This document shows, in pieces, positions 1 to 5,925 of a DNA stretch of 12,384 bases; position 1 is the first letter of the stretch; each line of letters begins with the position of its first letter. Under the pieces are notes generated by a model. It was not told the origin of the DNA. It saw nothing but the letters and a program-made list of their open reading frames with translations, and searched no databases. The position numbers and the translations under genes were made by a program. The stretch spans positions 1 to 12,384 of the forward strand of contig JAJTCI010000032.1 in NCBI GenBank assembly GCA_021323155.1, in the 5' to 3' direction. The DNA is from Chitinophagaceae bacterium (GTDB taxonomy: Bacteria > Bacteroidota > Bacteroidia > Chitinophagales > Chitinophagaceae).

Positions 1-901
1 TGGTGCTCACACGCATGCTATCCAGTCCAGCCTCGCACAGCGCTTGGACAGACTTGGGGTTTGAACCATTGGTATTTATATTAATGCTGCCGCGTTTTGT
101 ATGTTTCCGTATCTCTTTGATCGATCCGGCGATCACGTCCCACATCAACAACGGCTCACCTTCACATCCTTGTCCAAAGCTGATGATCGGGTATTGCGCG
201 TGCATCAGGTGCGGTACCGTGAACTCAACGATCTCTTCCACCGTAGGTTTGAAGTTCAAACGGTCCTGTGTAGACACGATCGTTTCATCCTCCGGCTGGA
301 ACGAGATACAGCCAATGCAGTTGGCATTGCAGGCAGGTGAGGTTGGCACCGGGCATTCCCATCTTTCCAGGAAAAAGTTACGCGCGGCAGGACATGTATA
401 CGTGAGGCAACAATTCTCAGCCAGGTGTTTCACCAGCCGGTTATGCGAGTAAGCGCTTAATAAACGTTCAACACCACTTTGTATCCTGTCATTGTCGTAT
501 CCCCCGCATTCCTGTCGGATGTCCTGCTCGATGCGGACTGCAGGTACAAAAAATTCGTTGTTATGCCATCCCGCGGCAGTATAACAAAACAGTGGGAGCG
601 TAGGCGCATCGGGCAATGTTTCATAAGCGGCGAGGAATAAACCCGTATGGGCTGGGGGAATAAAAGCGGCAACCGCCCATCCTTTCTCGCACAAGCGCAT
701 GGCCCCGGTCACTACGTCTATGCCGATACCACGCCTTCCCGGGAGTTCATAAAGATTCCCGCCTTCCGGCAGCCTGATCCAGTCCTCTTCGGGAATGGGA
801 AACGCGTCCCAACCGGAACGTCCCACAGCGTACAAGGTTTCATCCTCGAAGATATTACCCTTGCCATCTGAGTATAATAAATATGGAGCGTGCGATAACA
901 T
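1..901 (-). CDS. Radical SAM protein, C-terminal part cut off by the window edge
   Basis: An uninterrupted reading frame of 300 codons runs from ATG at 901 off the left edge. The canonical [4Fe-4S]/S-adenosylmethionine motif CxxxCxxC is present as C191, C195 and C198 (CNANCIGC). It is followed by a GGE-like segment (GQGCEGEP, residues 243-250) and a later strand ININTNGS (273-280), both in the order expected for a radical SAM TIM barrel. About 180 residues precede the core. They include further cysteines at 164, 165, 170 and 183, which might bind a second cluster (inference). The start lies 6 bases after the stop of the membrane-protein gene, so the gene is very likely co-transcribed with it and with the ureohydrolase. 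No good Shine-Dalgarno is visible, which is normal for Bacteroidota. The family is certain, but the substrate is unknown: the C-terminal half is missing and I recognise no named subfamily. Confidence 0.88.
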   Translation of the reverse strand, partial: MLSHAPYLLYSDGKGNIFEDETLYAVGRSGWDAFPIPEEDWIRLPEGGNLYELPGRRGIGIDVVTGAMRLCEKGWAVAAFIPPAHTGLFLAAYETLPDAPTLPLFCYTAAGWHNNEFFVPAVRIEQDIRQECGGYDNDRIQSGVERLLSAYSHNRLVKHLAENCCLTYTCPAARNFFLERWECPVPTSPACNANCIGCISFQPEDETIVSTQDRLNFKPTVEEIVEFTVPHLMHAQYPIISFGQGCEGEPLLMWDVIAGSIKEIRKHTKRGSININTNGSNPKSVQALCEAGLDSMRVST

Positions 902-907
902 TCGTTC

Positions 908-1483
908 TTAGTTGATCGATGGTCGTTGTTCGTTCGAGGGGACAAACGAGTGTTCATTCAAACGTTGGCTGCACCACTCATTGAAAGCTGGTTCATTTTC
1001 TATATCGGACTCTTCCTGCATGATCTCCGCCTGTATGAGACGGTCATTCTTAAAATCGATCGTGAGCAAACCGTCCTTTACCATGGCGTTGTTCAGTTCA
1101 AACCACTTGATGGTCCGTCCAAATAATCCTGGTTGTTTGATAAATGTATCCTTGAATTCGATGGTCTTGTCTTTTTTAGCCTCGTACTCCATGTAGGACA
1201 TCAGGATGAAGAAACAGGAGATCCAGGGATAACCGGCCACCCACCACCCGATCACCAGGAACATCAGGGCGAATGGTTTGAAGTTAATTTTATCTGTCCT
1301 GACAAAATGGTTCAGGATGGTTGCTACGATAACGACCGCGGCGTAAAACACCAGTTTGTTATTTTCATGCAGGCCACCAACATAAGCCAGCAATAACGCG
1401 GCGATGATCATGATGAAACTACTCATCAGCGTGATCGCTTTCTTACGCGAATTGAAGATCGTTATTGAGTATCTTGTCCGCAT
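908..1483 (-). CDS. Small multi-pass membrane protein with a soluble C-terminal tail, function unknown
   Basis: A 191-residue protein that I cannot assign to a named family. Hydrophobic stretches lie at about residues 17-36, 44-62 and 68-98, the last long enough for one or two passes. They form an N-terminal membrane module of three or four helices. A hydrophilic tail of about 90 residues follows. Its first part (about 105-153) alternates short strands, with motifs such as IKWFELNN and DGLLTIDFKNDRLIQ. This pattern resembles the small bacterial PH-like domains found on membrane proteins; that resemblance is inference from pattern only. The last 35 residues are acidic and probably disordered. 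The start ATG shares one base with the ureohydrolase stop (TGATG), which implies translational coupling. The gene sits between two metalloenzymes, so a role as their membrane anchor or partner is possible but unproven. Confidence 0.78.
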   Translation of the reverse strand: MRTRYSITIFNSRKKAITLMSSFIMIIAALLLAYVGGLHENNKLVFYAAVVIVATILNHFVRTDKINFKPFALMFLVIGWWVAGYPWISCFFILMSYMEYEAKKDKTIEFKDTFIKQPGLFGRTIKWFELNNAMVKDGLLTIDFKNDRLIQAEIMQEESDIENEPAFNEWCSQRLNEHSFVPSNEQRPSIN

Positions 1484-2529
1484 CAGCTGTTCGCTTTCAC
1501 CAAAAGGTTACACATCCTGAATAATAACCGGGCGCCCACATTCGCATTCCAGTCGCTTTCACCCACGCCGATCTCCACCAGGTCAAAACCGATGAGTTGT
1601 TTACCGCTGGCCACCAGTTTTTTAAAGAGGTACATCACCTGCTCCGTTTCAAATCCACCCTGGACCGGTGTACCCGTACCGGGGCAGAGCTTGGGATCCA
1701 GTCCATCGATATCAAAACTGATATGCACTTTTTCCGGCAGTTTACTAATGATCTCGTCCACGATATTCTTCCAGCTCTCACCTTCATAGACACGTTCTTT
1801 GATCTGCTGATCGAAGAATGTATGTACCCGGTCTCCCTGTTGTTTCGCGAAATTGAATTCACCTTCGGAGAAATCGCGGATACCCACCTGCACCAATTTG
1901 GTGAGGGCCGGTATCTCTTTTAAAGCATTGTACATCACGGAGGCGTGTGAGTACACAAATCCTTCATAGCCCTCCCGGAAATCACAGTGCGCGTCCACCT
2001 GGAGAATGCCAAACTCGCCGTGCTTTTCTGCCTGGGCCCTGAAATAACCCAATGGCGTGCTGTGGTCGCCGCCCAGGAGTGCAACGAGTTTATTCTTTGC
2101 TAGCAAATCCCTCGTTTGCTCGTACACCCAATTGTTCATGAACTTGCTGCCCTCGTTAATATCCTTCAGGCTTTTGCACATGAACTGGTTCTTCTCTACC
2201 TCGTCTCCCTTAGAGATGTAATCGATATAGAGTTCGGCTTCCTTGCGCAGGTAGTCGCTCTTGAGTAAGATCTTTTTATCCGGCGGCTTCATATAAAAGC
2301 CCTGTTTCCAACCGTCGGTTGTGTCCGGATCGAATAGGTCCACCTGCAAACTGCCTTTGAAAACATGTTCGGGTGCGCGCGAGGTACCTGCGCCATAACT
2401 CACCGTCACTTCCCAGGGAACAGGCAGGATCACTAAACGGGCGTCTTCCTCGGAAAAGGGTAAACCGAAAATGTTGTTATTGGGATTTCCGACTGAATTA
2501 GGGTCAAAGTTCGAGAGATCGGTAGGCAT
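1483..2529 (-). CDS. Arginase/agmatinase-family ureohydrolase (binuclear manganese)
   Basis: A 348-residue enzyme with all metal ligands of the ureohydrolase fold: H156 in GGDHS, D179, H181 and D183 in DAHCD, and D273 and D275 in SFDIDGLDP. These two-Mn enzymes hydrolyse a guanidino, or formimino, group from arginine, agmatine, guanidinobutyrate or formiminoglutamate. The PGTGTP segment (283-288) is the agmatinase-type variant; arginases usually carry PATGTP. The substrate-facing N-terminal half is long and contains an atypical insert (about 64-125), so the substrate cannot be called. Near the C terminus VGESDWNANVGARLLF replaces the usual agmatinase ending. A TTG at 2550 would add seven residues, but the ATG at 2529 is preferred because it is a canonical start and the protein already begins well ahead of the conserved part. 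The stop overlaps the next gene's ATG by one base, placing it first in a tight three-gene unit. Confidence 0.9.
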   Translation of the reverse strand: MPTDLSNFDPNSVGNPNNNIFGLPFSEEDARLVILPVPWEVTVSYGAGTSRAPEHVFKGSLQVDLFDPDTTDGWKQGFYMKPPDKKILLKSDYLRKEAELYIDYISKGDEVEKNQFMCKSLKDINEGSKFMNNWVYEQTRDLLAKNKLVALLGGDHSTPLGYFRAQAEKHGEFGILQVDAHCDFREGYEGFVYSHASVMYNALKEIPALTKLVQVGIRDFSEGEFNFAKQQGDRVHTFFDQQIKERVYEGESWKNIVDEIISKLPEKVHISFDIDGLDPKLCPGTGTPVQGGFETEQVMYLFKKLVASGKQLIGFDLVEIGVGESDWNANVGARLLFRMCNLLVKANS

Positions 2530-2608
2530 AAATTTTCTAAAGGGGTGCAATTTAAGCCAAAGGCTGTAACGTGGCGTTTGTTTTTGATTGCCGGGCCACT
2601 GTTAGTGC

Positions 2609-3496
2609 TCAATGAGCTTGCATCCCGCCGCCGCCGGGACTTAAAAAGGACATGATCTTTTTAAAGACATTGTTCTGGCGGTAGACGCCACTATGCCCCA
2701 ATCCTTTGGTAATGAAGAATTCAACGTTCGGTAACTGAAGTTGCTGTACCGGCAGGATGTCACAAAAAGGACAAACCTTGTCCTCTTCGTCATGGATCCA
2801 CAATACCGGCGCGTGGATACGCTGTATGGCCCGCTTCACCGAATAGAAGTCGATCGGTTGCTTGCCAACCTCAACGAGCAGGTGTTCAAAATCCGTCCTT
2901 ACCTTTTTCGGCACCGACACAAAGCGGAAGAAATTATCGATCGCTGACGACGTTTCCGTGGTGGGCGCGATCAATACCAGCTTTCGCTGTTCCTGGTGCG
3001 GAAGCTGTTCAAACGCGAGCGCGGTGGAGAGCCCGCCTAGTGAGTGCGCCATGATACTGAAGAAAGGTCCGAACAGTGTTTCCGCTTTTAATATCACGCG
3101 GCTGTAATCTAGTGCGTTGATCGTTTTGCCATCACTGGTGCCGTGGCCCGGCGCGTCAAAAGCGAAGACCTCAAATCCCGCACGCGTCAACGGAACCATA
3201 TACCGGTCGAACCGGTAACTGCAACTGTCGAAGCCGTGGACGATAAGGATTTTCCTACTGTTCGGTTGATCCGGGACCCATTTCCAGCCATGAACGCTTA
3301 AGCCGTTGAAATCAAAATGAAGTTTGTTTGCCTGCTCAAATACCGGCGGTGCTTTGCGCCGGGGCTTACCGCTATAAGGTGTGCAGAACAAATGAAAAAC
3401 AGATTGAGCCGCCTTGCGGGAGGAGAGCAGCGCCAGCGCACGGAATTTGGTGTTGTAATAAGCCATTGCGATTCTTTGCGCTAACTTCATCTTCAT
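2609..3496 (-). CDS. Alpha/beta hydrolase
   Basis: A 295-residue protein of the alpha/beta hydrolase fold, with HGFDSCS (87-93) at the oxyanion-hole position and the FDAPGHG turn (113-119). The nucleophile elbow AHSLGG places S152 as nucleophile; D239 (HDEEDKVCP) and H268 (GLGHSGV) complete the triad. No signal peptide is evident, so it is probably cytoplasmic. Such proteins act as esterases, lipases or thioesterases; the substrate is not readable from sequence. The open frame extends upstream to 3547, but that would overlap the divergent DUF2520 gene. ATG codons at 3496, 3490 and 3466 are all possible, and 3496 is a compromise. A TAnnTTTG motif at 3503-3510 puts the likely transcript start within a few bases of 3496, so either the message is nearly leaderless or translation begins at 3490 or 3466. 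The tail SPGGGG is glycine-rich. A 79-base gap separates it from the ureohydrolase. Confidence 0.87.
   Translation of the reverse strand: MKMKLAQRIAMAYYNTKFRALALLSSRKAAQSVFHLFCTPYSGKPRRKAPPVFEQANKLHFDFNGLSVHGWKWVPDQPNSRKILIVHGFDSCSYRFDRYMVPLTRAGFEVFAFDAPGHGTSDGKTINALDYSRVILKAETLFGPFFSIMAHSLGGLSTALAFEQLPHQEQRKLVLIAPTTETSSAIDNFFRFVSVPKKVRTDFEHLLVEVGKQPIDFYSVKRAIQRIHAPVLWIHDEEDKVCPFCDILPVQQLQLPNVEFFITKGLGHSGVYRQNNVFKKIMSFLSPGGGGMQAH
3446..3478 (+). promoter_or_regulatory. Possible promoter for DUF2520 inside the hydrolase coding region
   Basis: TTTG at 3446-3449 is followed after 21 bases by ATTCTTTG at 3471-3478. This spacing fits the Bacteroidota -33/-7 arrangement, with the first two bases of the -7 element deviating from TA. 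It would give a leader of roughly 25 bases. The element lies entirely within the divergent hydrolase gene. Confidence 0.3.
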
Positions 3497-3502
3497 AAGA
3501 TT

Positions 3503-3510
3503 CAAAGATA
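3503..3510 (-). promoter_or_regulatory. -7 motif TATCTTTG for the alpha/beta hydrolase
   Basis: Read on the minus strand, 3510 to 3503 is TATCTTTG, an exact TAnnTTTG match. Its first base overlaps the ATG of the divergent DUF2520 gene. There is no TTTG at the expected -33 spacing. Transcription would begin within a few bases of the hydrolase ATG at 3496. Confidence 0.45.
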
Positions 3511-4277
3511 TGCAGGTTGTTATCATTGGTACGGGCAACGCGGCCACGGTGTTTGGGAGATTGATGCGGGAAAAGGGGCATCACATCGTCCAGGTGTATG
3601 GCCGCGATATATTAAAAGCCGAAGCATTAGCCGGGCTATTGCACGCGACCGCGGTGGGTGACCTTGCTTCTATCACGCGCAACGCGGATGTTTACCTGGT
3701 GGCTGTTGCAGACAAGGCGGTTGCGGAGATCACGCAACAGTTGGATATCAACGACCACCTGGTATTACATACCACTGCGTCCCTTTCAAAACATGTTCTA
3801 AAAGAAGTGAGCAGGCGGTATGGTGTGCTCTATCCACTGCAGAGCCTGCGAAGAGAAATGAGTCTGCAAACACCCATCCCGCTTCTGGTTGACGGAAATA
3901 CGGCGGAAGTAACCTTAGAAATTGAATCATTCGCTGCCAGTTTATCAAATTCGGTCACTCGCGCTGATGACCAGACAAGGGTGAAGCTTCATGTTGCAGC
4001 GGTATTTGCCTGTAATTTCACCAATTATATGTACCTGCAGAGCGCAAAATTCTGTGGACAGGAAGGATTGGATTTCTCCCTGCTCCAACCGCTGATCGAA
4101 GAAACAGCAGGGCGCCTTCGCGAGTTTGCACCTGCCGAAGTATTTACCGGTCCTGCGGTACGGGGCGATATGGAAACAGTAAATAAACACCTCAGTCTCC
4201 TGGAGGCTTACCCGGAATTGCATGGCTTATACAAGGAATTAACGAATAAGATCATCCATACGAATGCGCGTCATTGA
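3510..4277 (+). CDS. Rossmann-like and DUF2520 domain protein
   Basis: A 255-residue, two-domain protein related to 6-phosphogluconate dehydrogenase/F420-reductase-type oxidoreductases. The N-terminal Rossmann domain opens with VVIIGTGNAATVF (residues 3-15), a dinucleotide-binding glycine loop. YLVAVADKAV (about 62-71) fits the fourth strand region of such folds. The second half (about 125-250) has the features of DUF2520, including the helix with CNFTNYMY (about residues 170-177). The cofactor is probably NAD(P), but the reaction is unknown. The gene is divergent from the hydrolase with 13 bases between start codons, and its last 14 bases overlap the next gene. In my recollection DUF2520 genes of Bacteroidota often sit next to the HAD phosphatase, prenyltransferase and Maf genes, which are also nearby here. 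Confidence 0.9.
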   Translation: MQVVIIGTGNAATVFGRLMREKGHHIVQVYGRDILKAEALAGLLHATAVGDLASITRNADVYLVAVADKAVAEITQQLDINDHLVLHTTASLSKHVLKEVSRRYGVLYPLQSLRREMSLQTPIPLLVDGNTAEVTLEIESFAASLSNSVTRADDQTRVKLHVAAVFACNFTNYMYLQSAKFCGQEGLDFSLLQPLIEETAGRLREFAPAEVFTGPAVRGDMETVNKHLSLLEAYPELHGLYKELTNKIIHTNARH

Positions 4278-4500
4278 GTTTCTGCTGAACCTGGTCGGGT
4301 GGTTCCAGATTGTCCTGGGGTGCACGTTGGCCGGTGCATTGGTGGCCGGGGCGGTATATTATTTTGACCATGGGGCTGGGAGGGTAACGGGGATTATTCT
4401 GGTGCCGGCCGGATTTATCATGGGTGCTTTTTGGGCAACGCGTATCTGGATCAGGCATGGTACGACCGAATGGCTCTCCGGGATCCGTCAGGTACAATAA
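4264..4500 (+). CDS. Small two-helix membrane protein, function unknown
   Basis: A 78-residue protein with two hydrophobic helices, about residues 10-32 (rich in Gly, Ala, Leu and Val) and 40-58. They are joined by a short loop YYFDHGAGR, and a positively charged end follows (TRIWIRHGTTEW). No family is recognised. The ATG lies inside the last codons of the DUF2520 gene, with a 14-base overlap in a different frame. The stop is followed within six bases by an intrinsic terminator. Overlap plus terminator support a real, translationally coupled final gene of this short operon rather than a chance frame. Alternative frames across this segment give no convincing protein. Confidence 0.72.
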   Translation: MRVIEFLLNLVGWFQIVLGCTLAGALVAGAVYYFDHGAGRVTGIILVPAGFIMGAFWATRIWIRHGTTEWLSGIRQVQ

Positions 4501-4505
4501 AAAAT

Positions 4506-4540
4506 AATCCCCGTCGGATGAAACCGAACGGGGATTTTGT
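4506..4540 (+). terminator. Intrinsic terminator after the DUF2520/membrane-protein operon
   Basis: AATCCCCGT (4506-4514) pairs perfectly with ACGGGGATT (4528-4536). An inner CGG/CCG adds three pairs with one bulged A at 4527, leaving the hexaloop ATGAAA. The stem is followed by TTTTGTT. It begins five bases after the upstream stop codon and separates this operon from the ferredoxin operon. Confidence 0.9.
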
Positions 4541-4564
4541 TATGAGCAAGCAACCGATCACATA

Positions 4565-4579
4565 ATTGTGAGTCACAAT
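4565..4579. promoter_or_regulatory. Candidate operator: 15-base dyad ATTGTGA-G-TCACAAT
   Basis: Seven bases pair perfectly around a single central G at 4572. With one bulged base the symmetry extends by CAT at 4561-4563 and ATG at 4580-4582. It lies in the 170-base gap between the terminator and the ferredoxin gene, about 100 bases upstream of the -7 motif. The form suits a dimeric DNA-binding regulator. One such dyad could occur by chance in a window this size, so only its intergenic position and the extended symmetry favour function. Confidence 0.35.
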
Positions 4580-4680
4580 ATGCAAACTTTCCCTGAAACT
4601 AACAAGGGTTCGTAAGGTTTTTTTTCCGTGTTTCGACCATAGTTTTTAAAATGGGTGGCGGAATGGCGCCCTGTTTTAGA

Positions 4681-4688
4681 TACTTTTG
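4681..4688 (+). promoter_or_regulatory. Bacteroidota -7 promoter motif TACTTTTG for the ferredoxin operon
   Basis: TACTTTTG matches TAnnTTTG exactly and is followed by CA, as is common in this phylum. Transcription would start near 4693-4695, giving a leader of about 16-18 bases before ATG 4711. No TTTG is present 19-21 bases upstream, so the -33 half is missing or degenerate. The motif argues against the upstream in-frame ATGs at 4651 and 4663 being used. Confidence 0.6.
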
Positions 4689-4710
4689 CAGCCAGAACGA
4701 CAAGCGGAAT

Positions 4711-5046
4711 ATGTACACGATTAAGATCAAATTTGAGCAGAAAGGCCTTGAACCTGTTACACTTGAGAACGTTGCCCCGGGCGATTCACTGCTGGAGATC
4801 TGCCTGGATAACGATATCGACCTTCACCATAATTGCGGCGGCGTCTGCGCTTGCACCACCTGCCACCTGTATATAGATAAGGGAATGGAACATATTGAAG
4901 AGCTCACTGATAAGGAGGAGGATTTTATTGACCGTGCGGTGAATCCAAGGCTTAATTCGAGACTGGGATGCCAGAGCGTGCTCCTGGATGGAGAAGGAAC
5001 GGTGGAGGTGACCTTGCCTGACCAGAGCCAGTTTCTGGGGGAATAG
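4711..5046 (+). CDS. fdx: [2Fe-2S] ferredoxin, Isc/adrenodoxin type
   Basis: A 111-residue electron carrier with the adrenodoxin-type cluster motif: C42, C48, C51 and C87 are the four expected ligands. An additional C46 sits within NCGGVCACTTC, as in Isc-type ferredoxins such as E. coli Fdx, which has the same spacing. It donates electrons for Fe-S cluster assembly (known for the family). The acidic segment around EHIEELTDKEEDFID (60-74) is the usual partner-binding face. The frame opens earlier, at 4651, but those 20 extra residues look non-homologous and lie upstream of or inside the -7 motif at 4681-4688; MYTIKIKF at 4711 is the natural family start. The next gene is iscX, reproducing the fdx-iscX end of the proteobacterial isc operon. 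No iscS, iscU, hscA or hscB is in the window. Confidence 0.93.
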   Translation: MYTIKIKFEQKGLEPVTLENVAPGDSLLEICLDNDIDLHHNCGGVCACTTCHLYIDKGMEHIEELTDKEEDFIDRAVNPRLNSRLGCQSVLLDGEGTVEVTLPDQSQFLGE

Positions 5047-5050
5047 GGAG

Positions 5051-5078
5051 GTGAATGGTGAATAGTGAAGGGTGACAA
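5051..5078 (+). repeat. Degenerate tandem heptamer, four units of GTGAATG type
   Basis: Four consecutive 7-base units lie between fdx and iscX: GTGAATG (5051), GTGAATA (5058), GTGAAGG (5065) and GTGACAA (5072). Units two and three each differ from the first by one or two bases, and the fourth keeps only GTGA. No reading frame or hairpin accounts for the pattern. Confidence 0.6.
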
Positions 5079-5114
5079 AGGGCCGAGTATTACAGCCAAG
5101 TAAACAACATAACA

Positions 5115-5354
5115 ATGAGTCATTTTGAGCCGCCGATCAACTGGTCAGACTACGAGGATATCGCGCTGAAGTTATACGAACGATTTGGAGATGAATTCAA
5201 CGAAGGCCGCATTTACCGGGTACGTTTTACCGACCTGCTGGAATGGGTGCTTGAAATTCCCCGCTTTGAGGGAAAGAGGGAAGAAAGCAACGAAGGCCAT
5301 CTTGAAATGATCCAAAGCGCCTGGGTATATGAATGGCGCGACAACCAGAAATAA
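5115..5354 (+). CDS. iscX: IscX, Fe-S cluster assembly accessory protein
   Basis: A 79-residue acidic protein with the IscX/YfhJ pattern: NWSDYEDIALKLYERF (residues 9-24), VRFTDLLEWVLEI (36-48), then a SNE motif (59-61) and a closing helix with Trp. IscX binds the cysteine desulfurase IscS and iron and tunes cluster assembly (known from E. coli). It is slightly longer than the 66-residue E. coli protein, with extra residues at the N terminus and before RFTD (EFNEGRIYRV). It lies 68 bases after fdx, the same gene order as in classical isc operons. Its stop TAA shares an A with the ATG of the next gene (TAATG), so it is likely coupled to the phosphatase gene. The partner desulfurase must be encoded elsewhere. 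Confidence 0.9.
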   Translation: MSHFEPPINWSDYEDIALKLYERFGDEFNEGRIYRVRFTDLLEWVLEIPRFEGKREESNEGHLEMIQSAWVYEWRDNQK

Positions 5355-5884
5355 TGCCGATGGAGAATATCCTCGCCCGCTTCAAAGCCATTAGCACTTT
5401 TGTTTTCGATATGGACGGTGTACTCACCGACGGCTCCCTGTGGATCATGCCAGGCGGAACCTGGGTGAGGAAAATGAATATCCGTGACGGCTATGCTTTG
5501 CAACTCGCGGTAAAAAAGGGGTACCGGGTACTAGTGATCTCGGGGAGTAATTCCGATGAAGTGAGCGGCCGTCTCGCGAAACTGGGTATTACGGAAGTTC
5601 ATATGAAAGTGAACGATAAAGCCGCCCTGCTGAACGAATACCTTGGGAAAAACAATCTTCAGCCGGCCGAAGTGCTTTGCATGGGTGATGATATCCCTGA
5701 CCTGGGCATGCTTCAGCTCTCCGGCCTTGCCTGTTGTCCAGCCGATGCGGCCACGGAGATCAAGGAAGTCTCTGCATATATTTCTCCGATCAATGGTGGC
5801 GAAGGTTGTGTGAGAGATGTTATTGAAAAGGTACTGAAGATTCGCAGGAACTGGAATAACGATACGACCGTCCCCGCCACGTAA
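5354..5884 (+). CDS. kdsC: KdsC-like HAD phosphatase (3-deoxy-D-manno-octulosonate 8-phosphate phosphatase type)
   Basis: A 176-residue HAD-superfamily hydrolase without a cap domain. The motifs are FVFDMDGVLTDG (nucleophile D19, acid/base D21), VISGS (S63), K89 in the NDK segment and GDDIPD (D112, D113). The ending GGEGCVRDVIEKVL (148-161) is typical of KdsC, which removes phosphate from Kdo-8-phosphate during lipopolysaccharide core synthesis. Members are small and tetrameric. Relatives acting on 9-carbon sugars share these features, so the substrate is probable rather than proven. The ATG at 5354 overlaps the iscX stop as TAATG; an ATG two codons later (5360) is an alternative. An in-frame ATG at 5333 would overlap iscX by 22 bases and is less likely. 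The C-terminal tail after residue 165 is not conserved in character. Confidence 0.85.
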   Translation: MPMENILARFKAISTFVFDMDGVLTDGSLWIMPGGTWVRKMNIRDGYALQLAVKKGYRVLVISGSNSDEVSGRLAKLGITEVHMKVNDKAALLNEYLGKNNLQPAEVLCMGDDIPDLGMLQLSGLACCPADAATEIKEVSAYISPINGGEGCVRDVIEKVLKIRRNWNNDTTVPAT

Positions 5885-5925
5885 TCTTTCCGGGGTTTCT
5901 TAAACCACTATCTTATTTTCGCCGG

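Noticed and set aside
3..452. Plus-strand open frame of 149 codons at the left edge
   Set aside because: It is antisense to the radical SAM gene, whose motifs are unmistakable on the minus strand, and its translation shows no recognisable domain.
2527..2550. TTG at 2550 as start of the ureohydrolase
   Set aside because: ATG at 2529 is in frame, canonical and ahead of all conserved sequence; nothing upstream favours the TTG.
4565..4579. CRP/FNR-type binding site
   Set aside because: The half-sites TGTGA/TCACA are present but are separated by one base rather than six.
4592..4625. Second terminator (CCCT...AGGG followed by eight T)
   Set aside because: The stem has only four pairs with a long loop, and the T run begins about ten bases after it.
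5894..5906. GGTTT-CTT-AAACC hairpin between kdsC and the prenyltransferase
   Set aside because: Five weak pairs, a three-base loop and no T tract; too unstable to call a terminator.
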